NCBI RefSeq assembly: GCF_017826695.1
Contig: NZ_JAFFZW010000002.1
Span: 744,001-808,000, forward strand
Direction of reading: 5' to 3'
Length of the DNA stretch: 64,000 nucleotides
Source: Pseudomonas alliivorans
GTDB lineage: Bacteria > Pseudomonadota > Gammaproteobacteria > Pseudomonadales > Pseudomonadaceae
Below are positions 35,080-43,767 of this stretch, piece by piece (the stretch's first letter is position 1; each line of letters begins with the position of its first letter). Both the position numbers and the translations under genes were made by a program. Below the pieces are notes generated by a model that ran no database searches, had not been told where the DNA came from, and was given only the letters and a program-made list of their open reading frames with translations.

Positions 35080-35664
35080 TCAGACGACCAGGTACAGCGC
35101 ACACCCCGCCAGCATCAACGCCATGACCCGATTGAACACCCGCACACCTCGGGCGCTGCGCAGGTATTGGCTCAAAAAACTGCCCGCGTAAGCCCAGCAG
35201 CCAAGGGAGAGGTAACACACAACGAAATAGATCGTCGCAAACTGGCCGATCAGTAACGCCTCGCCGTTGGCGACGAACACGCCCATGCCTGCTATCGACG
35301 CCAGCCACGCCTTGGGGTTGAGCCACTGCATGATCGCTCCCTGCAGCATCGACGGTGCTCGGCCCGCGCCGGACACCGTCAGTTGGCCGTCATCCATTGC
35401 CAGCCGGACCGCCATGTACAGCAGGAAAGCGACACCCGCCCATTGAATGATCCGAGTCAGAAACGGCCATTGGCGCAGGGTTTCGTGCAGACCAAAGCCG
35501 ATCAGCACCAGCAGCAGCGTGAAACCGAGCGTCGCGCCCAGTACGTGGCGCATACCGGACCAGAAACCATAATGTGCGCCGGTGCTCAGGGCGACGATAT
35601 TCACCGGGCCCGGTGTAATGGACGATGCCAGCGCAAAGGCGGCCATGGAAATGAACAGACTCAT
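35080..35664 (-). CDS. LysE/RhtB-family amino acid exporter
   Basis: The 194-residue inner-membrane protein has about six helices and the family signature SSITPGPVNIVALSTGAHYGFWSG near its start, with NPKAWLASIAGMGVF in the middle. Members export amino acids or related small molecules. I chose ATG 35664 (MSLFISMAAFALAS); the frame extends 34 codons further with no family sequence. It is convergent with the AraC gene, 10 bp apart. The substrate is unknown. Confidence 0.9.
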   Translation of the reverse strand: MSLFISMAAFALASSITPGPVNIVALSTGAHYGFWSGMRHVLGATLGFTLLLVLIGFGLHETLRQWPFLTRIIQWAGVAFLLYMAVRLAMDDGQLTVSGAGRAPSMLQGAIMQWLNPKAWLASIAGMGVFVANGEALLIGQFATIYFVVCYLSLGCWAYAGSFLSQYLRSARGVRVFNRVMALMLAGCALYLVV

Positions 35665-35860
35665 GAAGAACTCCTCGACCACGATCAGACAGACCGGGCC
35701 AAGGTAAGGTGACGGGACCACAGGCGTATTGAAGGAAATTACCCTTCCTGGCGCTCTCGCACGCAATATGCGTATAGAACAAAACGATTGCTTTTTTGAC
35801 CGTGTGGACTACAAATGCGATTTCACCCCTGTGCAATCAACCTCACTGCGAGTCCGCTAC

Positions 35861-36355
35861 ATGTCCCGATCTCTTGCGCTCGTCCTTGCCTGCCTGCTCT
35901 CTTCCACCGCGCATGCCGCCTGCCCGGCCGCCACACCCGTGGATACGGGCCGATGGATCTATGAGAAACATCAGGATTTCTACATCAACGGCAAGGGCTC
36001 GGCGGATTACCTGTCCAAACCGTTGCTGAGCCTGTTGAAACGAGACTGGACGTGCCAGGGTCCAGGTGGGGATCAGTGCGCCATCGCAGCCAATCCATGG
36101 ACCGACGCGCAGGACGGCGACGTGCAGAAGCCGATCGAGTGGAAGCTGGTGTCCAACGAAGACAAACAGGCGGTGGTCGAGATGACGTACATGCTGGGTT
36201 ACAAGGATGCACCTCAGCAGGCGCCCGCGAGTCAGACGTCGCGACTGCGACTGGTCAAGAACCCCAATGGCTGCTGGGCGCTGGACGACCTGCAAGGCCC
36301 GCAGGAGGTCGCGTTGACGCAGACCTTGCAGGACTTCCCGTACGAAGGGGACTGA
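35861..36355 (+). CDS. Secreted hypothetical protein, DUF3828-like
   Basis: The 164-residue product has a Sec signal (about 1-19, SRSLALVLACLLSSTAHAA) and a body with HQDFYINGKGSADYLSKPLLSLLKRDW, which resembles the DUF3828 pattern. Three cysteines, at about 20, 66 and 73, may form a disulfide in the periplasm. I chose ATG 35861; the longer frame from 35729 adds no signal-like start. It appears to be a single gene. No function is known to me. Confidence 0.65.
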   Translation: MSRSLALVLACLLSSTAHAACPAATPVDTGRWIYEKHQDFYINGKGSADYLSKPLLSLLKRDWTCQGPGGDQCAIAANPWTDAQDGDVQKPIEWKLVSNEDKQAVVEMTYMLGYKDAPQQAPASQTSRLRLVKNPNGCWALDDLQGPQEVALTQTLQDFPYEGD

Positions 36356-36418
36356 CGGGTCTTGAAACAATAGGTCATTGTCTGTATCACAGTCTGCCGG
36401 ATATCAAGAGCGAGCTAC

Positions 36419-36622
36419 ATGAATACCTTTGAGCAGTCGATTATTGAAGCGGCGCAGGATGCCACGCCCAATAACACTGATGCCGAACGCGAAGCCGCGA
36501 GGATTGCGGCGACACAAGCAGTGGCTGAGATCATGTCCAGCATGAGCGGACTGAAACGCACCCTGGCGCTGGCAGAGCTGCTCGATTCCTATTCCGGGGA
36601 GGACGATGAAGACGAAGATTAG
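36419..36622 (+). CDS. Small acidic hypothetical protein
   Basis: The 67-residue product is helical and ends in an acidic tail (SGEDDEDED). It has no cysteine, signal or membrane helix. The GAGCGAGCTAC before the ATG is a weak ribosome binding site. I do not recognise the family; the composition is protein-like and the frame is compact between neighbours. Confidence 0.5.
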   Translation: MNTFEQSIIEAAQDATPNNTDAEREAARIAATQAVAEIMSSMSGLKRTLALAELLDSYSGEDDEDED

Positions 36623-36744
36623 GCGGCCTCGATTTATTTATCGCCAGACCTAAAGCAAATAGCCATCAACGCCGATAGACTGTCAGCAGGCTTACCCACC
36701 CTCTTCAATCAGTGCGCTCGGATGCGACCTAAAGGAAAACATTC

Positions 36745-36942
36745 GTGCACATCGAGCAGCTCAAAGACATTCAGGCTTATGTACAGCGCACGGCTGACGA
36801 CCTTGAGCGCGTCTCGAGCAACATGTCCGGACACTTGGCCTACCTGCAGCACAATTCGCGGGCGAATGAAGCCAAGGCTGTGAGCGAGCAGATTCAGGGG
36901 CTCAGAGCGTCCGTCATGGACCTGCGCGGCGTTTTCAGCTAG
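36745..36942 (+). CDS. Small helical hypothetical protein (GTG start)
   Basis: The 65-residue product is probably a two-helix coiled coil (LKDIQAYVQRTADDLERVSSNM, then RANEAKAVSEQIQGLRASVMDLR). AAAGGAAAACATTC precedes the GTG start. Its stop overlaps the end of the convergent MFS gene by a few bases. I do not recognise the family. Confidence 0.5.
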   Translation: MHIEQLKDIQAYVQRTADDLERVSSNMSGHLAYLQHNSRANEAKAVSEQIQGLRASVMDLRGVFS

Positions 36943-38396
36943 TCATCCCTTGCCTGAGACAACGGTCGCGCCACTTCTTCCAGCGATTTGCGTTCGGCTG
37001 CCGCGCCCCAGATCGACTGCACGAACGCCGCCAACAGCATCAATCCCGCCCCGATGAGATAACCGATCAGCACATTGCTGCGGTCGTGTGTTTCGATCAG
37101 CTCGCCAAACAGTGTCGGACCGATAATCCCGCCCAATCCCGTGCCGAAGGCATAGAAGACGGCAATGGCCAGCGCGCGAATTTCCAGCGGGAAGGTTTCG
37201 GCCACGGTCAGGTACGCCGAACTGGCGGCGGCCGACGCAAAGAAGAAGATCACCATCCAGGCGATGGCCTGCTGGGTAACGTCCAGCGCGCCCTGCTGAA
37301 ACAGATAGCCGCTGATTGCCAGCAAAACGCCAGACACCCCGTAGGTCAGGCTGATCATGATGCGCCGCCCGACCACATCGAACAGCCGACCCAGCAGCAA
37401 TGGCCCGCAGAAATTGCCCAGCGCCAGCGGCAGCACGTACCAGCCAACCCGCTCGGAAGGCACGCCATAGAAGTCGGTGAGCACCAGCGCATAAGTGAAG
37501 AAGATCGCGTTATAGAAAAACGCCTGAGCGGTCAGCAATGTCAGCCCGACCAGCGAGCGCTGGCGGAACGACACGAACAGCGTGTGAAAGATTTCGCCCA
37601 GTGGTGTGTGGTCGCGGGCATGCAATCGCAATGGCTTGCCTTCGACGGCTGGCAATACATGTCCGCGGCGCTCCATATCCGATTCGATCTGTTCGACGAT
37701 CTTGCGCGCTTCGTCCGAGCGGCCATGAATCATCAGCCAGCGAGGGCTCTCCGGCAGCCACAGGCGCATCAGCATGATGAACAGACCGAGCACGGCGCCG
37801 ATGCCGAAGCAAAGCCGCCACCCCAATTCAGCGCCGACCCACTGTGGATCCAGCAGCACGATGGAGCCGACAGCGCCCAGTGCCGCGCCCAGCCAGAAGG
37901 TGCCATTGATGGTCAGGTCCACCCAGCCGCGATAACGAGCTGGCGTGAATTCCTGAATAGTCGAATTGATGGCGGTGTATTCGCCGCCGATACCCATGCC
38001 GGTCAAAAACCGGAACAGCATGAAGCTCCAGACGCTGAAGGAAAATGCCGTGGCAAAGGTAGCGCTGATGTACAGCGCCAGGGTGATGAAGAACAGCTTG
38101 CGTCGCCCAAGACGGTCGGTCAGCCAGCCGAAAAACAAGGCCCCCAGTACCGCTCCGGCAATGTAGGCAGCGCCCGCCAGACCTATCTCGCTGTTGCTGA
38201 GGTTCAGTACCGGACTGGCCTTCAACGCGCCCGCGACAGAACCGGCGAGGGTCACTTCCAGGCCGTCAAGCAGCCAGGTGATGCCCAGAGCCACGACCAG
38301 CAGCGTGTGAAAACGGCCCCAGGGCAATCGATCCAGTCGAGCAGGCAGGTCGGTCTCGAACACCTTGCCCTTGTCGGGTACATGGATCGTTGTCAT
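36939..38396 (-). CDS. MFS transporter, sugar-porter-like
   Basis: The 485-residue protein has twelve membrane helices. Signatures include GWLTDRLGRRKLFFITLALY after helix 2-3 (about 94-113), FRFLTGMGIGGEYTAINSTIQEF (about 128-150) and PESPRWLMIHGRSDEA near the central loop, the sugar/metabolite porter pattern. It likely imports an organic acid, sugar or aromatic compound with protons. The substrate is not visible. No regulator is adjacent. Confidence 0.9.
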   Translation of the reverse strand: MTTIHVPDKGKVFETDLPARLDRLPWGRFHTLLVVALGITWLLDGLEVTLAGSVAGALKASPVLNLSNSEIGLAGAAYIAGAVLGALFFGWLTDRLGRRKLFFITLALYISATFATAFSFSVWSFMLFRFLTGMGIGGEYTAINSTIQEFTPARYRGWVDLTINGTFWLGAALGAVGSIVLLDPQWVGAELGWRLCFGIGAVLGLFIMLMRLWLPESPRWLMIHGRSDEARKIVEQIESDMERRGHVLPAVEGKPLRLHARDHTPLGEIFHTLFVSFRQRSLVGLTLLTAQAFFYNAIFFTYALVLTDFYGVPSERVGWYVLPLALGNFCGPLLLGRLFDVVGRRIMISLTYGVSGVLLAISGYLFQQGALDVTQQAIAWMVIFFFASAAASSAYLTVAETFPLEIRALAIAVFYAFGTGLGGIIGPTLFGELIETHDRSNVLIGYLIGAGLMLLAAFVQSIWGAAAERKSLEEVARPLSQARDD

Positions 38397-38459
38397 GTCG
38401 GGATTCCTTCACGGCGGACCTGAATGTCAGGATTGAGAGCCGATCCCGAGACGCTAAGT

Positions 38460-39779
38460 TCAGCTGATCCAGAACCACAACAGCGTCAGGTTGGCGGCAG
38501 ATATCAGACCAAACAGGCCCCAGGCGGCGATTTGTACCAGCCGACCGTTGACGAACTGCCCCATTAAACTTTTGTCACTCGTGAACCGGATCAGCGGCCA
38601 CAGTGCAAATGGCAGTTGCAGGCTCAACACCACCTGGCTGAGCACCAGCATCTGCCCTACCGAGCTATCGCCCAGCCAGACCACACCGATCAGCGCAGGG
38701 ATCAGCGCCAGTGCACGGGTGATCAGGCGCCGCTGCCAGCAGGGAATCTTCGCCTGCAGAAAACCTTCGAGCACGACCTGACCGGCAATGGTGCCGGTAA
38801 AGGTCGAGCTCTGCCCCGCTGCCAGCAACGCCACGCCAAACAACACGCTGGCAATCGCGCCGCCCACCAGCGGATCAAGCAGGTGGTAGGCGTCCTGAAT
38901 CTCGACCACATCGGTGTGGCCGGTCTTGTGAAAAGCGGCGGCGGCCAGAATCAGGATCGCGGCGTTGATCAGCAGTGCGAGGCTGAGCGAACCGATGGTG
39001 TCCAGGCGGGCGTAACGGATGGCGGTGGCCTTGCTCGCCAGATCGGAACCGTTGACGCGTGTCTGCACCACAGACGAATGCAGGTACAGGTTGTGCGGCA
39101 TCACCGTTGCGCCAAGGATGCCGATGGCGATGTACAGTGGTTCCTGACTGCTCAGCACATCCCAACTGGGTTTGAGACCCGCCGCCACGTCCGGCCAGAA
39201 CGGTTTGATCAGGATCAGCTCGACGGCAAAGCATGCGGCGATGGTCGCGATCAGCCCCAGCACAATGGCTTCGAGCCGCCGGAAATTGGCACCCTGCAAA
39301 GCCAGAACAATCAGGGTGTCGAAGGCCGTCAGGGCAACGCCGACGGTGATCGACACGCCCAGCAGCAGATGAAACGCCAGCGCTGCCCCCAGCACCTCGG
39401 CCAGATCCGTGGCGATGATCGACAGCTCTGCCAACAACCATTGACCCTTGGCGACGTTGCGGCTGTAACGGGCCGCAGACAGTTGCGCCAGATCCCGGCC
39501 CGTGGCAATGCCCAGACGCGAACACAGGTTTTGCAGCACCATGCCGGAAAGGCTCGCCAGCACCACCACGAACAGGAGCGAGTAGCCGAAGCGCGACCCG
39601 GCTTCGATGGCCGTGGCCCAGTTGCCGGGGTCCATGTAGCCAATCGACACCAGCAAGCCGGGACCGATGAACAACATCATCTTGCGCAGGGGCGACGCAT
39701 TGGCCGGAATGGCGACACTTTCGGTGGTCGCCGAAGGGCAAAACGGCGCTGTCGCCGTGGTGGGCAGTTTGTACGTCAC
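38460..39779 (-). CDS. mntH: Nramp-family divalent metal transporter (MntH-like)
   Basis: The protein, about 439 residues, imports Mn2+ (or Fe2+) with protons. Signatures are DPGNWATAIEAGSRFGY (helix 1, metal-binding DPGN) and MPHNLYLHSSVVQTR (helix 6), plus eleven predicted helices. The true start is unclear: GTG 39779 is used here, and a TTG at 39797 would add six residues. The 270-bp AT-rich gap upstream, shared with the divergent MFS gene, contains the palindrome GAACGTTC at 39942-39949 and two GTTCA(T/G)TA-like repeats, but no clear MntR or Fur box. Confidence 0.9.
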   Translation of the reverse strand: MTYKLPTTATAPFCPSATTESVAIPANASPLRKMMLFIGPGLLVSIGYMDPGNWATAIEAGSRFGYSLLFVVVLASLSGMVLQNLCSRLGIATGRDLAQLSAARYSRNVAKGQWLLAELSIIATDLAEVLGAALAFHLLLGVSITVGVALTAFDTLIVLALQGANFRRLEAIVLGLIATIAACFAVELILIKPFWPDVAAGLKPSWDVLSSQEPLYIAIGILGATVMPHNLYLHSSVVQTRVNGSDLASKATAIRYARLDTIGSLSLALLINAAILILAAAAFHKTGHTDVVEIQDAYHLLDPLVGGAIASVLFGVALLAAGQSSTFTGTIAGQVVLEGFLQAKIPCWQRRLITRALALIPALIGVVWLGDSSVGQMLVLSQVVLSLQLPFALWPLIRFTSDKSLMGQFVNGRLVQIAAWGLFGLISAANLTLLWFWIS

Positions 39780-40081
39780 GAGAATCCGGAAGGGCAAAAA
39801 ATCGAAGCCCTATCCTAAGGTTTTGCGACATATCTTGATACATGAGTGGCAAACAAGGGCCGTTCCATGTCGTTTCATATGCCGTTGATCATGCATTCGA
39901 GGGCAAAACTGCCGATGGCGATTTGTAAAAAAAACTTTAGCGAACGTTCAGTAAAATTTGAAATCCGTTCATTACTCGCAATAATTCGCCAAAAACCCAC
40001 TTAAAATCGCTTTATTACGCAACTATTACCAAATGTAAAACCAGTACGATGACGGTCCCTATCCTGCCGGACGGTCCTACG

Positions 40082-41500
40082 ATGGTCTCTCCCAATTCAA
40101 ACAACAATACGCACGCCGACCCACTTCGCGCCGCCCTCATCTCGGCACGTATCGACCGACTGCCCGCCGTCGCCACCATCTGGAAACTGATCGCCCTGCT
40201 CTCCATCGGCGGGTTCTTCGAGCTTTATGACCTGTTCCAGACAGCCTACATCAGCCCCGGTCTGATTCGCGAAGGTATTTTTGCGACTGGCAGCCAGGGG
40301 TTATTCGGCTTCTCCGATCAGGCAGCATTCGCCTCGGCGACCTTTCTCGGTCTGTTCTTCGGCGCCAGCCTGGTCAGTCCGATTGCCGATCGTTTCGGCC
40401 GTCGTGCCATCTTCACCTGCGCGCTGATCTGGTACACCGTGGCAACCGTCATGATGGGCCTGCAGACCTCGGCAATGGGCGTGATCGGCATGCGCTTTCT
40501 GGTCGGCATTGGCCTCGGCGTGGAACTGGTCACCATCGATGCCTACCTGTCGGAACTGGTTCCCAAACGCATACGCAGCTCGGCATTCGCATTTGCCTTC
40601 TCGATTCAGTTCCTGGCCGTGCCCAGCGTGGCGCTGATGTCGTGGTGGCTGGTGCCGCAGGATCCGCTCGGCTATGCCGGCTGGCGCTGGGTGGTGATCA
40701 GCAGTGCGGTATTCGCGCTGTTCATCTGGTGGCTGCGTTCTTCGCTGCCTGAGTCGCCACGCTGGCTGGCGCAGCATGGGCGCTTCGCGGAGGCCGAGCG
40801 GGTCGTGGAGGATCTGGAAGCACGCTGCCTGAAGGATCACAAACAGCCATTGGATCAGCCTGAGCCGCACACCGTGGCGGTCGAGGGCAAGGGCCGTTTT
40901 GCCGATATGTGGCAGCCGCCGTTCCGGCGTCGCGCCTTGATGTTGATCGCCTTCCACATCTTCCAGGCCATCGGGTTCTTCGGCTTCGGCAACTGGCTGC
41001 CAGCGTTGCTGTCGGGCCAAGGCGTGAGCGTGACTCACAGCCTCAGTTACGCCTTCGTGATTACTCTGGCGTATCCGCTGGGTCCGCTGCTGTTCGTGAA
41101 GTTTGCCAATCGGTTCGAGAACAAATGGCAGATCGTGGGCTCGGCCCTGAGTTCGATGATCTTCGGCACGCTGTTCGCGTTTCAGACCAGTGCCGCGGGG
41201 CTGATCTTCTGCGGTATCATGATCACGTTCAGTAACGCCTGGCTGAGTTTCAGTTACCACTCTTACCAGGGTGAGCTGTTTCCGACCAACATCCGGGCGC
41301 GCGCCGTGGGCTTCTGCTACTCGTTCAGTCGCCTGTCCACGGTTTTCAGCAGCCTGCTGATCGGGATATTTCTGGAGCACTTCGGCACACCGGGGGTTCT
41401 CGCGTTCATCGTCAGCAGCATGCTGATCGTGATCATCACCATCGGCGGTTTTGGTCCCCGTACTCGTAATCTGGCGCTGGAAAACATCGCCCACCGCTAG
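40082..41500 (+). CDS. MFS transporter
   Basis: The 472-residue protein has twelve helices. It carries DRFGRRAIFTCALIWYT after helix 2 (about 95-112), GMRFLVGIGLGVELVTIDAYLSELVP (about 134-160) and PESPRWLAQHGRFAEA (about 222-240), the metabolite:proton symporter pattern. GGACGG lies near the chosen ATG 40082; an ATG at 40049 would add 11 codons but has no ribosome binding site. It is divergent from mntH. The substrate is unknown. Confidence 0.88.
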   Translation: MVSPNSNNNTHADPLRAALISARIDRLPAVATIWKLIALLSIGGFFELYDLFQTAYISPGLIREGIFATGSQGLFGFSDQAAFASATFLGLFFGASLVSPIADRFGRRAIFTCALIWYTVATVMMGLQTSAMGVIGMRFLVGIGLGVELVTIDAYLSELVPKRIRSSAFAFAFSIQFLAVPSVALMSWWLVPQDPLGYAGWRWVVISSAVFALFIWWLRSSLPESPRWLAQHGRFAEAERVVEDLEARCLKDHKQPLDQPEPHTVAVEGKGRFADMWQPPFRRRALMLIAFHIFQAIGFFGFGNWLPALLSGQGVSVTHSLSYAFVITLAYPLGPLLFVKFANRFENKWQIVGSALSSMIFGTLFAFQTSAAGLIFCGIMITFSNAWLSFSYHSYQGELFPTNIRARAVGFCYSFSRLSTVFSSLLIGIFLEHFGTPGVLAFIVSSMLIVIITIGGFGPRTRNLALENIAHR

Positions 41501-41518
41501 ATCACGCAGACAGTGGGC

Positions 41519-41743
41519 TCAAGCCTGAGCCCACTCGACATCAGTCACGCCAAAATGCTCTGCATAGGGTTTCGAGACGCGAGGCACTTTCTCCAGACGG
41601 TATTTCGGGATACGCGCAAGGCCTGCGTCGACACTTGCGTAATGCCAGGCTTCGACATTATCCATATGTTCGGTTCGTATATAGAAACTCTTGAAAGAGC
41701 CGTTCAATAGATAATCGATTCGATAGTGTTTGGGCAGTGCCAT
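41519..41743 (-). CDS. Small conserved protein, DUF6555-like
   Basis: The 74-residue product (MALPKHYRIDYLLNGSFKSFYIRTEHMDNVEAWHYASVDAGLARIPKYRLEKVPRVSKPYAEHFGVTDVEWAQA) resembles the small DUF6555 proteins common in Pseudomonas: a first strand pair, an AEAWHYAS helix and a final VTxVxWA strand. It is convergent with the MFS gene. No function is known. Confidence 0.65.
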   Translation of the reverse strand: MALPKHYRIDYLLNGSFKSFYIRTEHMDNVEAWHYASVDAGLARIPKYRLEKVPRVSKPYAEHFGVTDVEWAQA

Positions 41744-41856
41744 TGAAAGCCTGATCCTTTTTCAGTGGTGGCTTGAGTAACAGGTGACCCAAGTCATCAT
41801 GAAAAAATTCAGTCTTTTTTAGATATCAGCGACCAATGAACCTCGCTCTCCGTACA

Positions 41857-43410
41857 TCAACGGATTCCCAATCGTTTTGAAAGCCGGTTGAGATTGGCCC
41901 GATCTACCGACAACTCGCGAGCAACTTCGCTCCATCGTCCCTGATGCCGATCAAGTGCATCGCAGATAACTGCGCGTTGATAGGCATCCACTGCCCCCTT
42001 GAGCCCATGCCCCTCAATGACTGCCGCAATGTCCGATACCGGCTGCGACAGTGGCAGGCTGTCGACCGCCTCATCCAGGCCCAGGGCCTGTGGCTCGATG
42101 GTCAGGATACGCGGACGCTGTGCATGGCCGGACAACGCCTTGAGTACGGCTCGGCTGATCAGATGTTCCAACTCCCTGACATTGCCGGGCCAGGCATACG
42201 CCAGCAGCATTCGCTGCGCCTCGGTGTTCAGCCGCAGGCTGCGCAACCCCATGCGCAGACGGTTCTCCTCCAGAAAGTAGCCGGCCAGCAACAACACGTC
42301 GCGGCCCCGCTCGCGCAATGCCGGAACCTGTAAAGGATAGACGCTCAGGCGGTGATACAGGTCGGCGCGAAACCGGCCAGAACGTACCTCTTCAGCCAGG
42401 TTACGGTTGGTGGCAGCGATGATGCGCACGTCCACCCGATGTTCCAGATCCGAGCCAACCCTCTGTAATTGGCCGCTCTGCAGCACTCGCAAAAGCTTGG
42501 ATTGCACGGAAAGCGGTAGCTCGCCGACTTCATCGAGAAACAGCGTGCCGCCATCGGCCAGCTCGAACTTGCCACTGCGCCCATTCACGGCACCGGAAAA
42601 AGCACCCTTCACGTGGCCGAAGAGTTCGCTCTCTACCAGCGTTTCCGGCAACGCCGCGCAGTTGAGGCTGATCAGCGGCTTGTGGGCTCTGGGGGAATGC
42701 AGATGGATGGCCTCGGCAACCAGCTCCTTGCCGACGCCGGTTTCACCGGTAACCAGTACGGTCAGCGGGCTGTTGGCGACCAACTGGATTTCCTGCTGCA
42801 AGCGCTCCAGCACTTCACTCTGACCAATCAGTTCGCGAGGAGCCCGCCCACCTGCAGCACGCTTGTAAACCTCCACCAGCTGCCGCTGATCCTCGACGCC
42901 ACGCGACAAATGCTGAATGCGCTCGCTGGCCATGACTGTAGCGGCAGCGAGACTGGCAAAGGCCTGCAGATTATCCAGGTCGACCTTGCCAAAGCTCGAC
43001 GGGTCCAGCGAGTCCAGCGTGATCAGCCCCCACGGGCGCTCCTGAAAATGCAGCACGCACCCGACGCAGTCGTGCACTTCCAGCGGACCCTGCCCCTCCA
43101 CCAGACCGTCATAAGGATCCGGCAGGGGACAGTCATAGGAGAAGCGCACCGGTACCGGGCTCTCCAGCAACGCCTTGAAGCGCGGATGCTCTTCCACCCG
43201 AAAGCGGCGACCCAGAGTGTCGGGGCTCAGGCCATCCACCGCCAGCGGCGTCAGCACGCCTTCATCCAGCCTGAGCAGCGCGGCGGCATCGCAATGCAAC
43301 CACTGGCGCAGAGACTGCAACAGGCGTCGATACCGCTCCTCATCGGGCAGTTCACGGGACAGGTCGGCAACCAGTGGCACCAGAGCACGCAGCAATGGAT
43401 GGGTCATCAT
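41857..43410 (-). CDS. norR: NorR, nitric-oxide-sensing sigma54 activator (GAFSGA variant)
   Basis: NorR binds NO at a non-heme iron in its GAF domain and then drives sigma54-dependent transcription of NO detoxification genes. The 517 residues show a GAF domain (about 1-170), an AAA+ domain (Walker A GETGVGKE at 222-229, sigma54-contacting loop GAFSGA at 269-274, LFLDEVGELP near 290) and a C-terminal Fis-type DNA-binding helix. The iron ligands of E. coli NorR (D99, C113, D131) appear to be present at D101, C115 and D133. The loop has Ser where most activators have Thr (GAFTGA). The usual partner genes (fhp/hmp, norVW or norCB) are not adjacent. A second ATG at 43407 is better spaced from GGAG. 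Confidence 0.93.
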   Translation of the reverse strand: MMTHPLLRALVPLVADLSRELPDEERYRRLLQSLRQWLHCDAAALLRLDEGVLTPLAVDGLSPDTLGRRFRVEEHPRFKALLESPVPVRFSYDCPLPDPYDGLVEGQGPLEVHDCVGCVLHFQERPWGLITLDSLDPSSFGKVDLDNLQAFASLAAATVMASERIQHLSRGVEDQRQLVEVYKRAAGGRAPRELIGQSEVLERLQQEIQLVANSPLTVLVTGETGVGKELVAEAIHLHSPRAHKPLISLNCAALPETLVESELFGHVKGAFSGAVNGRSGKFELADGGTLFLDEVGELPLSVQSKLLRVLQSGQLQRVGSDLEHRVDVRIIAATNRNLAEEVRSGRFRADLYHRLSVYPLQVPALRERGRDVLLLAGYFLEENRLRMGLRSLRLNTEAQRMLLAYAWPGNVRELEHLISRAVLKALSGHAQRPRILTIEPQALGLDEAVDSLPLSQPVSDIAAVIEGHGLKGAVDAYQRAVICDALDRHQGRWSEVARELSVDRANLNRLSKRLGIR

Positions 43411-43767
43411 GACTCCGGGACAGCGAAATCGAAGGTGTCATTATGACTCGATTTACCATCACCACGACACCTGTCTCAACGGCCTTACATCAGGGTATCC
43501 GCGGGCGCCGGCATGAAGCCCATGTATAGACCTATATTCAACCCCGCCGTCCAGTCACTACGGGGCTTATATGTTTTTGCACAGTAAAGTCATCGGTGAA
43601 AGTGTCAGCCGAATGAAACAATAGGCTCCGCCATTGAAACAGCTATTACGCCGACATTTTCTGACGTCATGGCGGCGGCAATAAATTCCGTTGCGTTTAA
43701 TTTTATTCAAGAGGCGATTGTCCGTTTTCGTTCCATAGTGCGCTCATATTCACAGGAGCCACTGTCC
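43411..43767. other. Divergent intergenic region between norR and the arabinosyl-lipid operon
   Basis: This 357-bp gap must hold the promoters of both norR and the five-gene operon. I looked for a sigma54 GG-N10-GC element and did not find a convincing one. The symmetric TGACGTCA at 43662-43669 and an AT-rich stretch at 43680-43705 are the notable features. AGGAG ahead of ATG 43768 is the operon's first ribosome binding site. Confidence 0.55.

Noticed and set aside
38616..39818. A 400-codon open frame antisense to the Nramp gene
   Set aside because: It follows codon bias of the opposite strand, is rich in Q, R and H, and has no known motif; the Nramp reading frame has DPGN and MPHN motifs.
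43411..43767. Sigma54 promoter for the arabinosyl-lipid operon under NorR
   Set aside because: No GG-N10-GC element with proper spacing was found in the gap; the closest match had a 13-bp spacer.
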